Virus record (IMG/VR): IMGVR_UViG_3300036944_001289
Span: 62,001-126,000 of that record
From: a virus
Reading direction: 5' to 3' (one strand)
Length of the DNA stretch: 64,000 nucleotides
The position numbers and the translations under genes were made by a program. The notes under the pieces are model-generated. The model was not told the DNA's origin, ran no database searches, and worked only from the letters and a program-made list of their open reading frames with translations. Positions 49,298 to 58,823 of this stretch are shown in pieces. The first letter of the stretch is position 1; each line of letters begins with the position of its first letter.

Positions 49298-50410
49298 TTA
49301 CTTTTGTTCCGGTTCATCACCATCTTCAACCTCTGAAGGTACTTCAGTTTGTAGTTGTGAACCGTAAGACCACGCAATCTTCATTTTCTCTTCCATGCCA
49401 GGTAAGATAATCTTATTCCAGATGTCTTCATCTTTACCCCACTTAGAGAAGTATCCAAGCTTAGTACCATCAAGTAGCGAGTAAGTTGGTCCAGATTGGT
49501 TTATTACACCAAGCCCAACAGCTAATTCTACAAGCCCGTAGTATCTATCTAAACCAGTAGAGAATGACAAGAACATTTCACCTTCAAGATATTGCTTGAT
49601 AAATCTATTCTTTACTGTGAGAGCTCTCAGAATTACACCAGAATAGTTCTTTTGACCAGGTGCAAGCTTTGCATTTTCATTCTTACCGTCATCCTTTTGA
49701 GGTTTTCTTGCAAGCTGAATAGTTACTGATGGAAGATAGACTACTGATCGACCACCTGGCATATTCTTTTCTAGTGATGGATACATTGCCATTGGGTCAT
49801 CATAGACGTGATTGGTCATTACAATGGTCGTTTGGGTCATTGCACCAAGATTAGTACAAGTCTGCATTAGTGTTTTCATTGCACGTGCTTTGGTACCGGT
49901 ATCTTGAGATGTGCTTTCTTTTTCCATTCTGTTTATATCCATCTCAGACTGTAGATTGCCAAGGGAATCTATAACAATAAAGAATTTGCCATGCATTTTA
50001 GCTTCTCTTACGGAATTTAAGAACTTATAGATTGCATTTCTGGTTTGTTCAATCGTAATACAAGGTACGTATTTTACCTTTGAGATATCGAGACCTAGAC
50101 GTTGTGCACCTTCTGGGTCAATAGCGTTTTCTGTATCAAAAATAACAACCGTCATACCTTTTTTCTGTGCATTTGCAGCCATCTGCTGCACGAAAAAGGA
50201 TTTACCAGACATTGAAGGTCCAGCTAAAACTGTTACTCTTCCCTTTGGAATACCACCGTGTACTGAGCCGGATACAATCGCATTCAATACATAACTACCA
50301 GTGTCGATATACTCTTTTACTGTACTTAACGTATTATCATTAAGATAAGTTGCGAACGGATTGACACTATTAATCGATTCTAATACTTTTGAAATTTCTT
50401 TGTCTATCAT
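49298..50410 (-). CDS. uvsX: Recombinase UvsX (RecA-like)
   Basis: A 370-residue strand-exchange protein central to recombination-dependent replication. Walker A 'VLAGPSMSGKSFFVQQM' (about 60-70), Walker B-like 'GKFFIVIDSLGNLQSEMD', 'TIVMTNHVYDDP' and the L2-like 'NMPGGRSVVYLP' are visible, with a C-terminal acidic tail. Works with UvsY (62.3 kb) and gp32. Length matches T4 UvsX (391). No intein here. Confidence 0.95.
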   Translation of the reverse strand: MIDKEISKVLESINSVNPFATYLNDNTLSTVKEYIDTGSYVLNAIVSGSVHGGIPKGRVTVLAGPSMSGKSFFVQQMAANAQKKGMTVVIFDTENAIDPEGAQRLGLDISKVKYVPCITIEQTRNAIYKFLNSVREAKMHGKFFIVIDSLGNLQSEMDINRMEKESTSQDTGTKARAMKTLMQTCTNLGAMTQTTIVMTNHVYDDPMAMYPSLEKNMPGGRSVVYLPSVTIQLARKPQKDDGKNENAKLAPGQKNYSGVILRALTVKNRFIKQYLEGEMFLSFSTGLDRYYGLVELAVGLGVINQSGPTYSLLDGTKLGYFSKWGKDEDIWNKIILPGMEEKMKIAWSYGSQLQTEVPSEVEDGDEPEQK

Positions 50411-50425
50411 AGATAAGCATTATAT

Positions 50426-50593
50426 CTATTTTTTGAGATCTTCAAGTAATAATTTTATCTTTTTACTGATATAATTATTTCTACCCTTGTGTTCTTCTAA
50501 AAATTTTATAACTTTATCGTATTTATATTGATACTCAGCTTTACCTTTTTCGTAAGCTTCTCTTATAGCTAAATCGTAATATATTTTATTCAT
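50426..50593 (-). CDS. Small helical protein between uvsX and terminator (55 aa)
   Basis: A 55-codon frame, ATG at 50593 to TAG at 50428-50426, encoding 'MNKIYYDLAIREAYEKGKA' and 'KKIKLLLEDLKK', a lysine-rich amphipathic helix throughout. It follows a terminator and precedes uvsX with 15-nt spacing. No family recognised. Codon make-up and amphipathic pattern support a gene, but it is short. Confidence 0.5.
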   Translation of the reverse strand: MNKIYYDLAIREAYEKGKAEYQYKYDKVIKFLEEHKGRNNYISKKIKLLLEDLKK

Positions 50594-50598
50594 TACAT

Positions 50599-50630
50599 AA
50601 AAAAGCCCTCTTTTTAAGAGGGCTTTTTTT
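50599..50630 (-). terminator. Rho-independent terminator
   Basis: AAAAAAGCCCTCTT / AAGAGGGCTTTTTT perfect stem with a 3-nt loop and T runs, 5 nt after the stop of the 120-aa gene at 50636. It is bidirectional in shape. Confidence 0.9.
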
Positions 50631-50635
50631 ATTTT

Positions 50636-50998
50636 TTATTCAAAAAGCTTAATAACTTTAGGTTCTTCCGTTACTGGTGTCACCGGTTGAACGTTAAATG
50701 TACCTGATACAATTCTTTCGTATTGCGATGCAATCTTTTCATCAACTTCAAAATTAGAGCCTAAGGCTATAGAATTTAATGAGTATGTAAATTCAAAATT
50801 TCTCTTGTTAATTTCGCTATATTTAACGAATTCAGCAAAGAATAGAGGAACTAGTTGAATTTGCAATTGACCGTTAGCTGGTTGAACCGCAATCATTACA
50901 GGATTAACGACTGTTAATGTGCCTTCTTGTTTACTCGGTGCGCTGATACCTAGAATATTTCTACCTACTTGATCTATGAATGTAATATATTTAGACAT
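50636..50998 (-). CDS. Hypothetical protein next to DNA polymerase (120 aa)
   Basis: Unrecognised. It is beta-rich with a 'TFIDQVGRNILGISAPSKQ' start, 'VMIAVQPANGQLQIQLVP' middle and a Pro/Val-rich end ('NVQPVTPVTEEPKVI'); the first 80 residues could be an Sm-like or small barrel. It lies directly after gp43 with 30-nt spacing and is closed by a strong terminator. Confidence 0.65.
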   Translation of the reverse strand: MSKYITFIDQVGRNILGISAPSKQEGTLTVVNPVMIAVQPANGQLQIQLVPLFFAEFVKYSEINKRNFEFTYSLNSIALGSNFEVDEKIASQYERIVSGTFNVQPVTPVTEEPKVIKLFE

Positions 50999-51028
50999 AT
51001 ATGTATATTATATTATAATAAGAGATTT

Positions 51029-53608
51029 TCAACTGAATAAATCAAATAAATTAGTTTGAACAATAGAACCTGGCCGTTGTAATTCCCATCTGACATTTTC
51101 ATATAGTCTTTCTACAGCTGCGAGTACAGTCTTTTCAAAGATTAATTCGTAGTCTGGCTGAAAGATCTGTTTAAATTCTTCAGGGTAGTAGTATTTATAA
51201 GCAATTTTTTCGATATTATATTTGTTAGGTGTCTGTAGTTGTAATAATCTAACTTTATCACCGGATGATATCTTTTCGTATTTGTTAGTTAACTGTAGCT
51301 TTTCAATAAGTCTATTATAAAATATTGCTGCTTTAATATGATGCGGTGTACCTTTGGCTATTTCGAAACCATTACTGAGTTGTTCTCTTGCTTCATAATT
51401 ATTTAGATTACTAACCGTTGCAATAGATTCGATCGGTAGTGTCTTAAATATCTCCCACACGTTATTAATTGATATATTCGTTTTAGAATAATCCTGAGTA
51501 GAGAGCATCGTTTCAATTATATCTTTAATATAAGGTTTAACAGCAGATGGTATTGTACTACGTACAACATCTACACCTACGTATTTGTATTTATTACAAG
51601 GTATTTCTTCAATATCTAAGACATGTATTATATATCTTTTCTTCTGTAAGAAGATACCGGTATCAGCTATTGCTTCTCTTTTAAATACAAACCTACTATC
51701 TTCTGAGAATAATTCACGTTCACCCCATACTTTTATTTCGTTATTGAGCATATCACCTAGCTCTTTTACTTTATCGTAAAACTCTTTACTAATCTTGCCA
51801 GGTTTGTTAGAAAATATTACACCGTTTTGTACAATATTATCTAAAGTAAGATAAATAGAATCTGTATCGCCATATACTACGATATCATTATTATCTTGCT
51901 CTGTTATATTTGGTACATTCTCTTTTACGAACTTTTTAGCAACCTCTCCTGCAAATTTAATTACTTCTTGACCGGTTAAGGTTACAGATGAGGCTATATC
52001 GTCGTCACCTAATGGATTGTTTTTGTTACCAAATGCACCATAAGTTGCATTAATATATATCTTTTGAGCCAATTGCTTAGAGTCTAATTGAACACTCTCG
52101 TTCTTTAGATTATTATACTCTTCGCATTCTGTTTGATTTAGTTCTTCTAATTCTTTAATACGAAGTTTTACTTTCTTAAGTTTAGCTTGCGTCTTTTTAC
52201 GCTCCTTGTAGTAATAATCTAATACCTCAGGAAATATACCACGCTTTTTCTGTGTGAATATAATATTTGCCTTACTTATAGTAAGTCTCTCCTTTTGTAT
52301 AAAAAGAGCAAACTTGTCTTCAGTAAGTGTAAATGTTTGACCTGTAACGTGTCGTATTACCACATTACCATCTTCTCGTTTAATTATTTTACCTATCTTT
52401 GTCTCTGGTGATGTATTTAGAGTAATCATCACATTAGGATATAGAGAGTTAGCGTCAAATGATACTATATGCTTTTTAAATCCAGGTAATGGTTCACGAA
52501 CAAACGCACCGGGGTTAACGCCACTCTCTACATTGCGTATAAATGTAGGCAGTATTTGATTCTTATGTTTAGCGCGTATTGCTGCTGCTCCATTTATAAC
52601 TGATATAGAACCCATTGCTGCTTCAAATGTAGTTAGTCCTATATATGCAAACATTCTCACTAGGTTTAAATATCTTAGTTTGAACTCAAGGTTCTTAAGT
52701 AGTCTTACGTCTTGAATATTGTACTCTACAAACTTCTGCCAATTTTCATTGTATAGATCTATTAGATTACCTGTACCAATATCTACCTTTGATTCACCTA
52801 GTTCTAATTTAGCAATACTGTTTAGCTTGTAACTCTCTTTTTCACCTGGTGAGAACCTCTTATATATGTCAAGATAATCTATAAGAGATACACCTTCTAT
52901 AAACCAGCGCTGCAAGTCTTGACCTTTATCGTTGTGTATTTCACGGAAGTACGTTTTACCTGCTGGTGATAAACTATTACGTGTATTATCACCAAAAAGG
53001 TTTTGTACCCTATTCATGATATATGGAATATCGAATCCCATACTATTCCATCCACTTACAATATCGGGTGGATCAGATTTAAACCAATCTATAAACTTAG
53101 TAAGTAATTCTACTTCATTTTTACAATATATAAAGTCTACATCACTATCGACTACATTAAAAGGTTTTTCGCCCCAGCATATAAATCTCTTTGTAGTTGA
53201 ATCATATATAGTAATGACATTGATAGGGTATTTCGAATATCTTGCGTCAGGAAACTCTTCTGCAATAACTTCAATGTCAATAAATACTACTCTTACATCA
53301 TTTTTACTAAAGTCGGGTGTTTCGTTATCTTTATAGAATCGCTCTATAAGAAACTGTTGAACACATGGAAAATTATCGAATACTCTTGTTATACCTGTAT
53401 TGGTGATAAAAGAGCTTCTGTCAAATTGAGTATTAAATATACGTTTAACTAGCTTAGTACCGAATATTGAATCATATTCACCAGGACCTTCTATATAGAG
53501 GTGGGGTTTATAGGTAAAATCTTGTACATTTCTTTTACCATTTTCATCCCACCCTAATATAGTTATCTTCTGTTCTTTGCTGTTATAAAAAGCGTTCCTA
53601 TAACTCAT
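51029..53608 (-). CDS. 43: DNA polymerase gp43 (family B)
   Basis: An 859-residue family-B replicative polymerase. The 3'-5' exonuclease has 'RVVFIDIEVIAEEFPD' (Exo I), 'VSGWNSMGFDIPYIMNR' (Exo II) and 'YNIQDVRLLKNLE' (Exo III, YxxxD). Polymerase motifs are 'VSFDANSLYPNVMITLN' (A), 'KIYINATYGAFGNKNN' (B) and 'VVYGDTDSIYLTLDN' (C). The C-terminal 'FDLFS' is the expected clamp-binding peptide. Length close to T4 gp43 (898). It is not split or intein-bearing. Confidence 0.97.
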   Translation of the reverse strand: MSYRNAFYNSKEQKITILGWDENGKRNVQDFTYKPHLYIEGPGEYDSIFGTKLVKRIFNTQFDRSSFITNTGITRVFDNFPCVQQFLIERFYKDNETPDFSKNDVRVVFIDIEVIAEEFPDARYSKYPINVITIYDSTTKRFICWGEKPFNVVDSDVDFIYCKNEVELLTKFIDWFKSDPPDIVSGWNSMGFDIPYIMNRVQNLFGDNTRNSLSPAGKTYFREIHNDKGQDLQRWFIEGVSLIDYLDIYKRFSPGEKESYKLNSIAKLELGESKVDIGTGNLIDLYNENWQKFVEYNIQDVRLLKNLEFKLRYLNLVRMFAYIGLTTFEAAMGSISVINGAAAIRAKHKNQILPTFIRNVESGVNPGAFVREPLPGFKKHIVSFDANSLYPNVMITLNTSPETKIGKIIKREDGNVVIRHVTGQTFTLTEDKFALFIQKERLTISKANIIFTQKKRGIFPEVLDYYYKERKKTQAKLKKVKLRIKELEELNQTECEEYNNLKNESVQLDSKQLAQKIYINATYGAFGNKNNPLGDDDIASSVTLTGQEVIKFAGEVAKKFVKENVPNITEQDNNDIVVYGDTDSIYLTLDNIVQNGVIFSNKPGKISKEFYDKVKELGDMLNNEIKVWGERELFSEDSRFVFKREAIADTGIFLQKKRYIIHVLDIEEIPCNKYKYVGVDVVRSTIPSAVKPYIKDIIETMLSTQDYSKTNISINNVWEIFKTLPIESIATVSNLNNYEAREQLSNGFEIAKGTPHHIKAAIFYNRLIEKLQLTNKYEKISSGDKVRLLQLQTPNKYNIEKIAYKYYYPEEFKQIFQPDYELIFEKTVLAAVERLYENVRWELQRPGSIVQTNLFDLFS

Positions 53609-53623
53609 GCAGAAATATTATAA

Positions 53624-55090
53624 TTATTCCCGATTGTATTTTGTTATATTTTTTCTTGCACTGCTACCATAAGGTGTGCTGTATAGCTCTAAGTAACAAT
53701 CTATATTGGTATCCGTTTCAAGCCAGCGTGTTTCTGCATACTGTCTTGCACGTTTTGATATTGCCTTATATTGTTTGTGGTCTTTAAGAGTTTCGTTGAT
53801 TCTGTCTATCATTTCATCACCAGTCTTGAACTTAATAGGAGCATTTGAGTATGTTACTATATCTTGACATGCAATAGGTAGACCAAAAGCACACGCTTCA
53901 ATATACTTGAGATCGCTCTTAGCTTTATTAAAGTTGTTATCTTGTAGTGGTGCTATCATCATATTTGCTTTAATATTAGCAATATCTTGACCATAGTTAT
54001 ATAACTTAGACCATGGATGAAATTCGATCTTACCAGATTTTACGAGATCCATTAACGGTAATGGAAATGCACCTAAGAATATCCACTGAAACTTATCAAC
54101 AGTCTTACGAATTACATTATTCACATGGAAAAAGTCATCGTTATAATTTCCTGTTCTGTTTTCTACATCGAAATGTGCACCTGAACCTGTATAGAGAATA
54201 CGTGGCTTCTTCTTATTATTATCATAACTTGTCATTATTTCAGTACCATCGTAATAATTACCTAACCAGAACTTAGGCATGAAGTTTGGAATTACTGTAA
54301 CATTCTTATTACCTGTCTTACTCTTGTAGTAATCTTTCATGAAATCACAAGTAACTGTAATTTCATCACACAGAGCCATAATTGCACATGCTGATTCTCT
54401 TATCTCTGGATTATCAAAAGCTGGCTTAAACTTGTTATAGTCTGGTATGTCCTCTTTGAAACAGATATCATCTATTTCATAAATTATTTTCATCCCGTTT
54501 TGTTTTGAAACATCACGTAAGAATCTTACAAATTCAAGCTGTTGTCTTGTTGCTTGTCTTTGAATTCTTACGGACTTTACCATAGTATAATATCTTGGAT
54601 CTAGATTCATTACTGTTGTACCATGCACAACAGCCTTTTGATGAGCGTTGAGTACTTGCTCAGGCCAGATCATTCTCCAGTGACCACCATTTATATTCAG
54701 TTTAAATCGTTAATTAAAACCCGCTTATTAAAGCTGCTATATATTTCTATATAGATTAGACTATATCATCACCTCGTAAGGTGCTCCCCATTTCCACATC
54801 ACTTGATGTGTACTCACTTTTGTGATAGTCGTTGAACGTTCCGTTATGGCTTCGCTGCTGATTACCAGTTAAGGTTTCCAGCAATTAAAGGAGTTTGCAT
54901 TATATATTACTATATAATGGGCCAAGGTTTAGCCTGAGTAGTCTGCGTAGTAGTTTAAAAATCTTGGCAAAGATAGTTCTGGTGGAAGCATTTCTTCACT
55001 CTGTCGTTGAGGCTGTACTGTTTGTTGTATTTGCTGTGTAGGGTCACTAAACGGTAGTCTAGGTCTATTTATTGAATTAGGTACGAACAT
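53624..55090 (-). CDS. Glycosyltransferase interrupted by a group I intron (exons 55090-54931 and 54687-53624)
   Basis: Two coding pieces surround the 243-nt intron. Exon 1 (ATG at 55090) codes 53 residues ending 'NYYADYSG' plus one base. Exon 2 in frame begins 'GHWRMIWPEQVLNAHQKA'. Joining at the predicted splice sites rebuilds 'DYSGCGHWRMIWP', the Gly-Cys-Gly and R-M-x-W-P seen in this glycosyltransferase type. Exon 2 continues as a GT-B-like protein: 'IIYEIDDICFKEDIP', 'VTVIPNFMPKFW' and 'YIEACAFGLPIACQDIVTY' (GT4-type acceptor/donor motif). Exon 2 alone would lack its N-terminus. About 408 residues when spliced (407 codons plus the split codon). Acceptor unknown. Confidence 0.8.
54688..54930 (-). 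ncRNA. Group I intron (ORF-less, 243 nt)
   Basis: All four conserved group I elements are present in order on the transcript: P 'AATTGCTGGAAAC', Q 'AATCAGCAGCGAAGCC', R 'CGTTCAACGACTATC' and S 'GATGATATAGTCT'. R and S pair as P7. P1 can form by pairing exon-end GGCU with intron GGCC (U.G at the 5' site), the intron ends in G, and a P9-like hairpin CTATATA-GAAA-TATATAG lies near the 3' end. This resembles the IA-type introns of T4 td and nrd genes. No ORF inside. Confidence 0.88.
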
Positions 55091-55112
55091 AATTTATATA
55101 CAGTATATTATT

Positions 55113-55982
55113 TTAAAATATTAAGAAATCAAATTTATAACCGTTTTCTTCTACACATTTCTTTTTTGCTAAATTTCTTTCCAAATCAATTTTAAATGTG
55201 TATTCACTTTTAACTTCAATTATTCTTTTTTCTTTAATTATAAAAATATCTGGATAATATCTATGCTCTTTACCATTATATGTATACGTAAAGGGAGGCA
55301 TGTTACATTTACCTGTTTCGATATCATCTTCTGTATAACCTTTAGCTAATAATAAATTAATTGCTTTATTTTCATAGCCTTGTGTTTTAAATTCCTTCTC
55401 TCCTACTATAAATGTTTTTATAGAAAAAGCGCTATTTTGTTGTTTTTCAAAATACTCTGCAACTTGCATAGGGTTAATAACTCCATACTCTTCTTTAAAT
55501 TTTTCTTGATATCTCTTTATTAATTCACCCCAACCATTATATTTTAATATAATGGTCTGTTTAAACAATTCGTTAGTAACATTTTTATAATTATATTGTT
55601 CTTTTCTGTTTCTTTTTTTAATACCATTTTCATTTAAAACTCTAATAATAACACAATTATCTACGCTGTATTTTTTGGATACATAATTGACACCCTTACC
55701 GTTGGAATACTCCTGAATAATATCTTTTATCTCATCTTCTGTAAATTTTTTGTAAATTGTATTGTTTCTTTTTTCATTATATCTTAATATGTTTCTGGAT
55801 TCTTTTTTATTACGTAACGAAACACCGTTTTTAATTATTATTTCTCTAATTACAGATACATTAACGGCATATAGGTTAGCAAGTTCTGACGCTGAGTAAC
55901 CTTCAATATAATTTATTATAATTTCTTTAGCTTTACCTTTTGTATTTTGATGCCTACTTTCATAAACAATATCTATGTTCAT
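55113..55982 (-). CDS. PD-(D/E)XK-type homing endonuclease (289 aa)
   Basis: Relative of the enzyme at 32565. HTH-like repeats ('YIEGYSASELANLYAVNV', 'YSNGKGVNYVSKKYSVDN') precede the shared 'EYGVINPMQVAEYFEKQQ' linker and the nuclease core 'YYPDIFIIKEKRIIEVKSE' (PD...E-x-K). It starts 5 nt after a late box and ends 22 nt before exon 1 of the intron-bearing gene. It probably mobilises this region; whether it helps the intron (which has no own nuclease) is unproven. Confidence 0.85.
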   Translation of the reverse strand: MNIDIVYESRHQNTKGKAKEIIINYIEGYSASELANLYAVNVSVIREIIIKNGVSLRNKKESRNILRYNEKRNNTIYKKFTEDEIKDIIQEYSNGKGVNYVSKKYSVDNCVIIRVLNENGIKKRNRKEQYNYKNVTNELFKQTIILKYNGWGELIKRYQEKFKEEYGVINPMQVAEYFEKQQNSAFSIKTFIVGEKEFKTQGYENKAINLLLAKGYTEDDIETGKCNMPPFTYTYNGKEHRYYPDIFIIKEKRIIEVKSEYTFKIDLERNLAKKKCVEENGYKFDFLIF

Positions 55983-55987
55983 ATATA

Positions 55988-55995
55988 TATTTATT
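55988..55995 (-). promoter_or_regulatory. Late-promoter-like box AATAAATA (homing endonuclease)
   Basis: Minus-strand box 5 nt before the ATG at 55982. Confidence 0.6.
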
Positions 55996-56017
55996 GTTTT
56001 GGTTATTGTATTCTTAA

Positions 56018-58042
56018 TTAATCAACAAAGTTTACACGTTTTGTTATTCCGTTATGCTTTTCAAGAAAGATTATATCTCCGTTTACAGCTTTTACACTCT
56101 CTTTTCTATGCGAGATAATTAAAATAGATTCTTTAAACGTTTCTACTCTTTCTTTTAGAATATCTACTACTAGCTCTACACCACGTTGGTCTAAGCTGGT
56201 ATCAAATAGTTCATCATATACAGTTACATTATAGTATACATCTCCGTGAGTCTTTCTCATATCAATAAATGAGAAAAGACATGCTAAATCAATAGCTTTT
56301 CTTTCTGCACCAGAGAAGTTATTATAAAGGCATATCTTACCTTTTTCGTTTAATATCTCTTCTTCAAAATACTCGTTAAATATGCATATACTATTACTAT
56401 CTAGCTTCTTGAGGTAGAATGCTAATTTTGCGTTAAAGTTTTGTAGAATTTTCTTTACTAGGAAACTCTTTACACCTTCTTCACTTATTACAAACTTTAC
56501 AACCTCAAGCATATCAGCTTTCTTTTTAAGACTTTGAATTGTATTATTGGATGTTTCTATCTTTGTATTTGCCTCTTTTATTAATTCATCAAAAGTCGTG
56601 ACATCGTTTGATATAGTTATGCTACCTTCTTGTAACTGTTTATTTAAATTCTGTAAATCTGTAATTCTTTTCTTATTTGACTGTCTTGTAGTTTCTTGCA
56701 CTGCTGCAAGCTTTATATCTTTATTAAGACTATCTATGTGTTTCTTTATTTTGGACTTTTTATCTTCTAAACCATTTGCCTCTTTTACATATGCAGATAA
56801 TGTCTCTACTAATTTTAGCACATCGTTATGCATATTTTTCTTTTCTTTTTCTATCTCCTCTATATCGTGTTCTGATATTGGACGTAAGCATGTAGGGCAA
56901 ATCTGTTCAGTAGTACCTACTTTTTGTAATTGCTCTTTTTTGGTTTTGATTTCGTTTTTTACTGTTGCTACATTTCCAAGTGTCTGATTGCATAGTTCTT
57001 CTACCTTAACCAAAGCCTTAGTATATTTTTCTAATTCTGTATTCTTTTCAGTCTGATTTATTATAACTTCATTTTGAATATCAGTTTCAATCTTTTGTAT
57101 CTCTGCCTCGTTATCTTTGATTTTTTTATTAATCGCTAATATCTTGGTCTCTTTTTCTTTAGACTTTAACTCCTTTTGCTTTTCAAAGGCAGATACACTG
57201 TTTTTAATTTCACTAAGTCTGGCATTTTCTATGTCTAGTTCTCTCTTTGTGCTGTTTTGGTCTTCTCTAAGAGAAGACATCATTGCAGAGAAAACCTGCA
57301 AATTGAATATTTGTTCAATAAACTTTCTTTTCTCTACTTTAGACTTTGACATGAAAGGTAGAGTATCATTTAATGTCATCAGTACACAATTTCTAAATAC
57401 TTCAGGTGATGATGATAGTACAGTTTCAATATACGAATTTGTATTTGCAATAGTATCTAATGTTATATCATTACCATCTTTATAAAGAAACAATCTAGAC
57501 GGTGATAATGTTCTTATTATGTTGTATGTGTTTGTATTACCGTTTTGATTAACATCGAATTCTAATTGCACTTCGCATGTATTTTGAGTTATATTGTTTG
57601 ATATAAACTCTTTCTTAAGTTCTCTTAATGTAGTACCAAATATAGCAAAGTATAATGCATCTGCTATAGTGGAATTGTGTGATGTAATACCGTTACTATA
57701 ATATTCCTTAACGTTTCTAACTTGCAAATCATATAAATTTTTAAATAAATTAGTACCTCTTACGTATTTTATAGTTTCACAACCGTCCTTTGTATGAACA
57801 ATTTCATTTACATTTAAATGTTGAACCTTTACAAACTCTACACCTGTAAATACTCTATGGTTACCTGAACATTTAAGGTTTTTTCCGGCATCAGTTTCAA
57901 TTTCATAAACTTGTTCATTGTATGCTGTTACATCTGCTTCATCGATAGGGTTAAACCCAAATCTTGTCTCTACATCAATATGACCTTTATATTGAGGATA
58001 TACTTTATAAAAATCAGCTATTTGTTTTACAGTAGCTTTCAT
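56018..58042 (-). CDS. 46: Split gene 46, second half: IntC plus gp46 C-terminal extein
   Basis: Residues 1-123 are a C-terminal intein fragment: Hint strands with 'LKCSGNHRVFTG' (block B), 'YDLQVRNVKEYYSNGITSHN' (blocks F and G, ending His-Asn) and Ser124 as +1 residue. The extein goes on with 'STIADALYFAIFG' (second part of Walker A), the Rad50-type coiled coil with zinc hook 'QICPTCLRPISEHD', the signature 'NFSGAERKAIDLACL' and Walker B 'VTVYDELFDTSLDQRG'. With gp47 it forms the nuclease complex of recombination and host DNA breakdown. Joined to the first half by trans-splicing it would give a 600-residue gp46 (49 plus 551; T4 gp46 is 560). Confidence 0.93.
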   Translation of the reverse strand: MKATVKQIADFYKVYPQYKGHIDVETRFGFNPIDEADVTAYNEQVYEIETDAGKNLKCSGNHRVFTGVEFVKVQHLNVNEIVHTKDGCETIKYVRGTNLFKNLYDLQVRNVKEYYSNGITSHNSTIADALYFAIFGTTLRELKKEFISNNITQNTCEVQLEFDVNQNGNTNTYNIIRTLSPSRLFLYKDGNDITLDTIANTNSYIETVLSSSPEVFRNCVLMTLNDTLPFMSKSKVEKRKFIEQIFNLQVFSAMMSSLREDQNSTKRELDIENARLSEIKNSVSAFEKQKELKSKEKETKILAINKKIKDNEAEIQKIETDIQNEVIINQTEKNTELEKYTKALVKVEELCNQTLGNVATVKNEIKTKKEQLQKVGTTEQICPTCLRPISEHDIEEIEKEKKNMHNDVLKLVETLSAYVKEANGLEDKKSKIKKHIDSLNKDIKLAAVQETTRQSNKKRITDLQNLNKQLQEGSITISNDVTTFDELIKEANTKIETSNNTIQSLKKKADMLEVVKFVISEEGVKSFLVKKILQNFNAKLAFYLKKLDSNSICIFNEYFEEEILNEKGKICLYNNFSGAERKAIDLACLFSFIDMRKTHGDVYYNVTVYDELFDTSLDQRGVELVVDILKERVETFKESILIISHRKESVKAVNGDIIFLEKHNGITKRVNFVD
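57674..58042 (-). other. Split intein C-fragment (IntC, 123 aa)
   Basis: N-terminal region of the second gene 46 half, ending at His-Asn before +1 Ser. It is unusually long, as in atypical split inteins of the AceL-TerL type (short IntN, long IntC). Confidence 0.88.
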
Positions 58043-58823
58043 TAATTTCTTTTTTTATACTTTCTATTTGACTGTTATATGGTTTGTGTGACCAAAATTT
58101 AATAATATTATATCCATTGTCTTTAGCAATTAAATGTTTCTTTTTTTCATGTTCTATTTTTGATGTTATGGAGATGTTTTTATATGGGTATTTAAAATTT
58201 TTAATTTCATCATGTGACATAATTTCAGGATCTGGGTGAAATTCATATCTGTTGTATTCGATAATAATCTTAAGAGAAGATATTGTAAAATCAAAGTAAA
58301 ATATTTTTTTATTATCTCTTAATGAGAACTCCTTAGACCCTGTAATTCCTATCATGATATCATTACGTTGTATACCTAATTTCCTACAAAACTTATATAA
58401 AGGTATTAAAATCTTTAAACTTTCTTTAGAGGCTTTGCCGCGTTTCTTATATGTAATATATTTAAAATTATAATAGTGTGTGTTAAAATTTTCTGTTGTT
58501 TGTTCTATTTTGTTTTCTAAAATATACTTTTTTGTTTTGTGTATGATGTATTGATCTGAACCTTTTTGTACCCTAAATTTACAATAATCATCTAAATTAC
58601 AATTTCGTAATATAAACGACTCTAAACTATGTTGTTTAAGTTTGTTTATTAACTCAATTTCTTTACTACTTTTACAAAGTAATGTAATTTGCCACTTTTT
58701 CTGTCGGTTATTAAAAACTTTTAAACCTTCTAATTCTCCATACTTTTCAATACATTTTTTAAGTGAAAACGTAGACTGCCTTTCCTTAACCTTATTAATT
58801 GCATCTTGCGTTGTTAATCCTTT
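58014..58823 (-). pseudogene. Homing endonuclease part B: Vsr-like nuclease domain, frameshifted from part A
   Basis: An open frame in -1 relative to part A runs from the A5 tract at 58821-58825 to the stop at 58014. It starts with 'GLTTQDAINKVKERQST', which continues the repeat pattern of part A ('KKGYTEDEAIKKVLEHQ'). Later 'CIEKYGELEGLKVFNNRQK' is the linker seen in such enzymes, and 'FYFDFTISSLKIIIEYNRYEF' (Asp, Glu, His of the Vsr-like/EDxHD type) with 'KKKHLIAKDNGYNIIKFW' forms the nuclease. No good start codon exists in this frame before the ATG at 58355. It overlaps the IntC start by 29 nt. Either an inactive gene, a sequencing indel, or -1 slippage at the A run. Confidence 0.75.

Noticed and set aside
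53624-54673. Glycosyltransferase starting at the ATG at 54673
   Set aside because: It would lose the N-terminus ('GCGHWR'); the intron and exon 1 upstream restore it.
56547-57485. Two plus-strand ORFs rich in Ser, Phe and Cys
   Set aside because: Shadows of the coiled-coil part of gp46, whose Lys/Glu/Asp codons read as Phe/Ser on the opposite strand.
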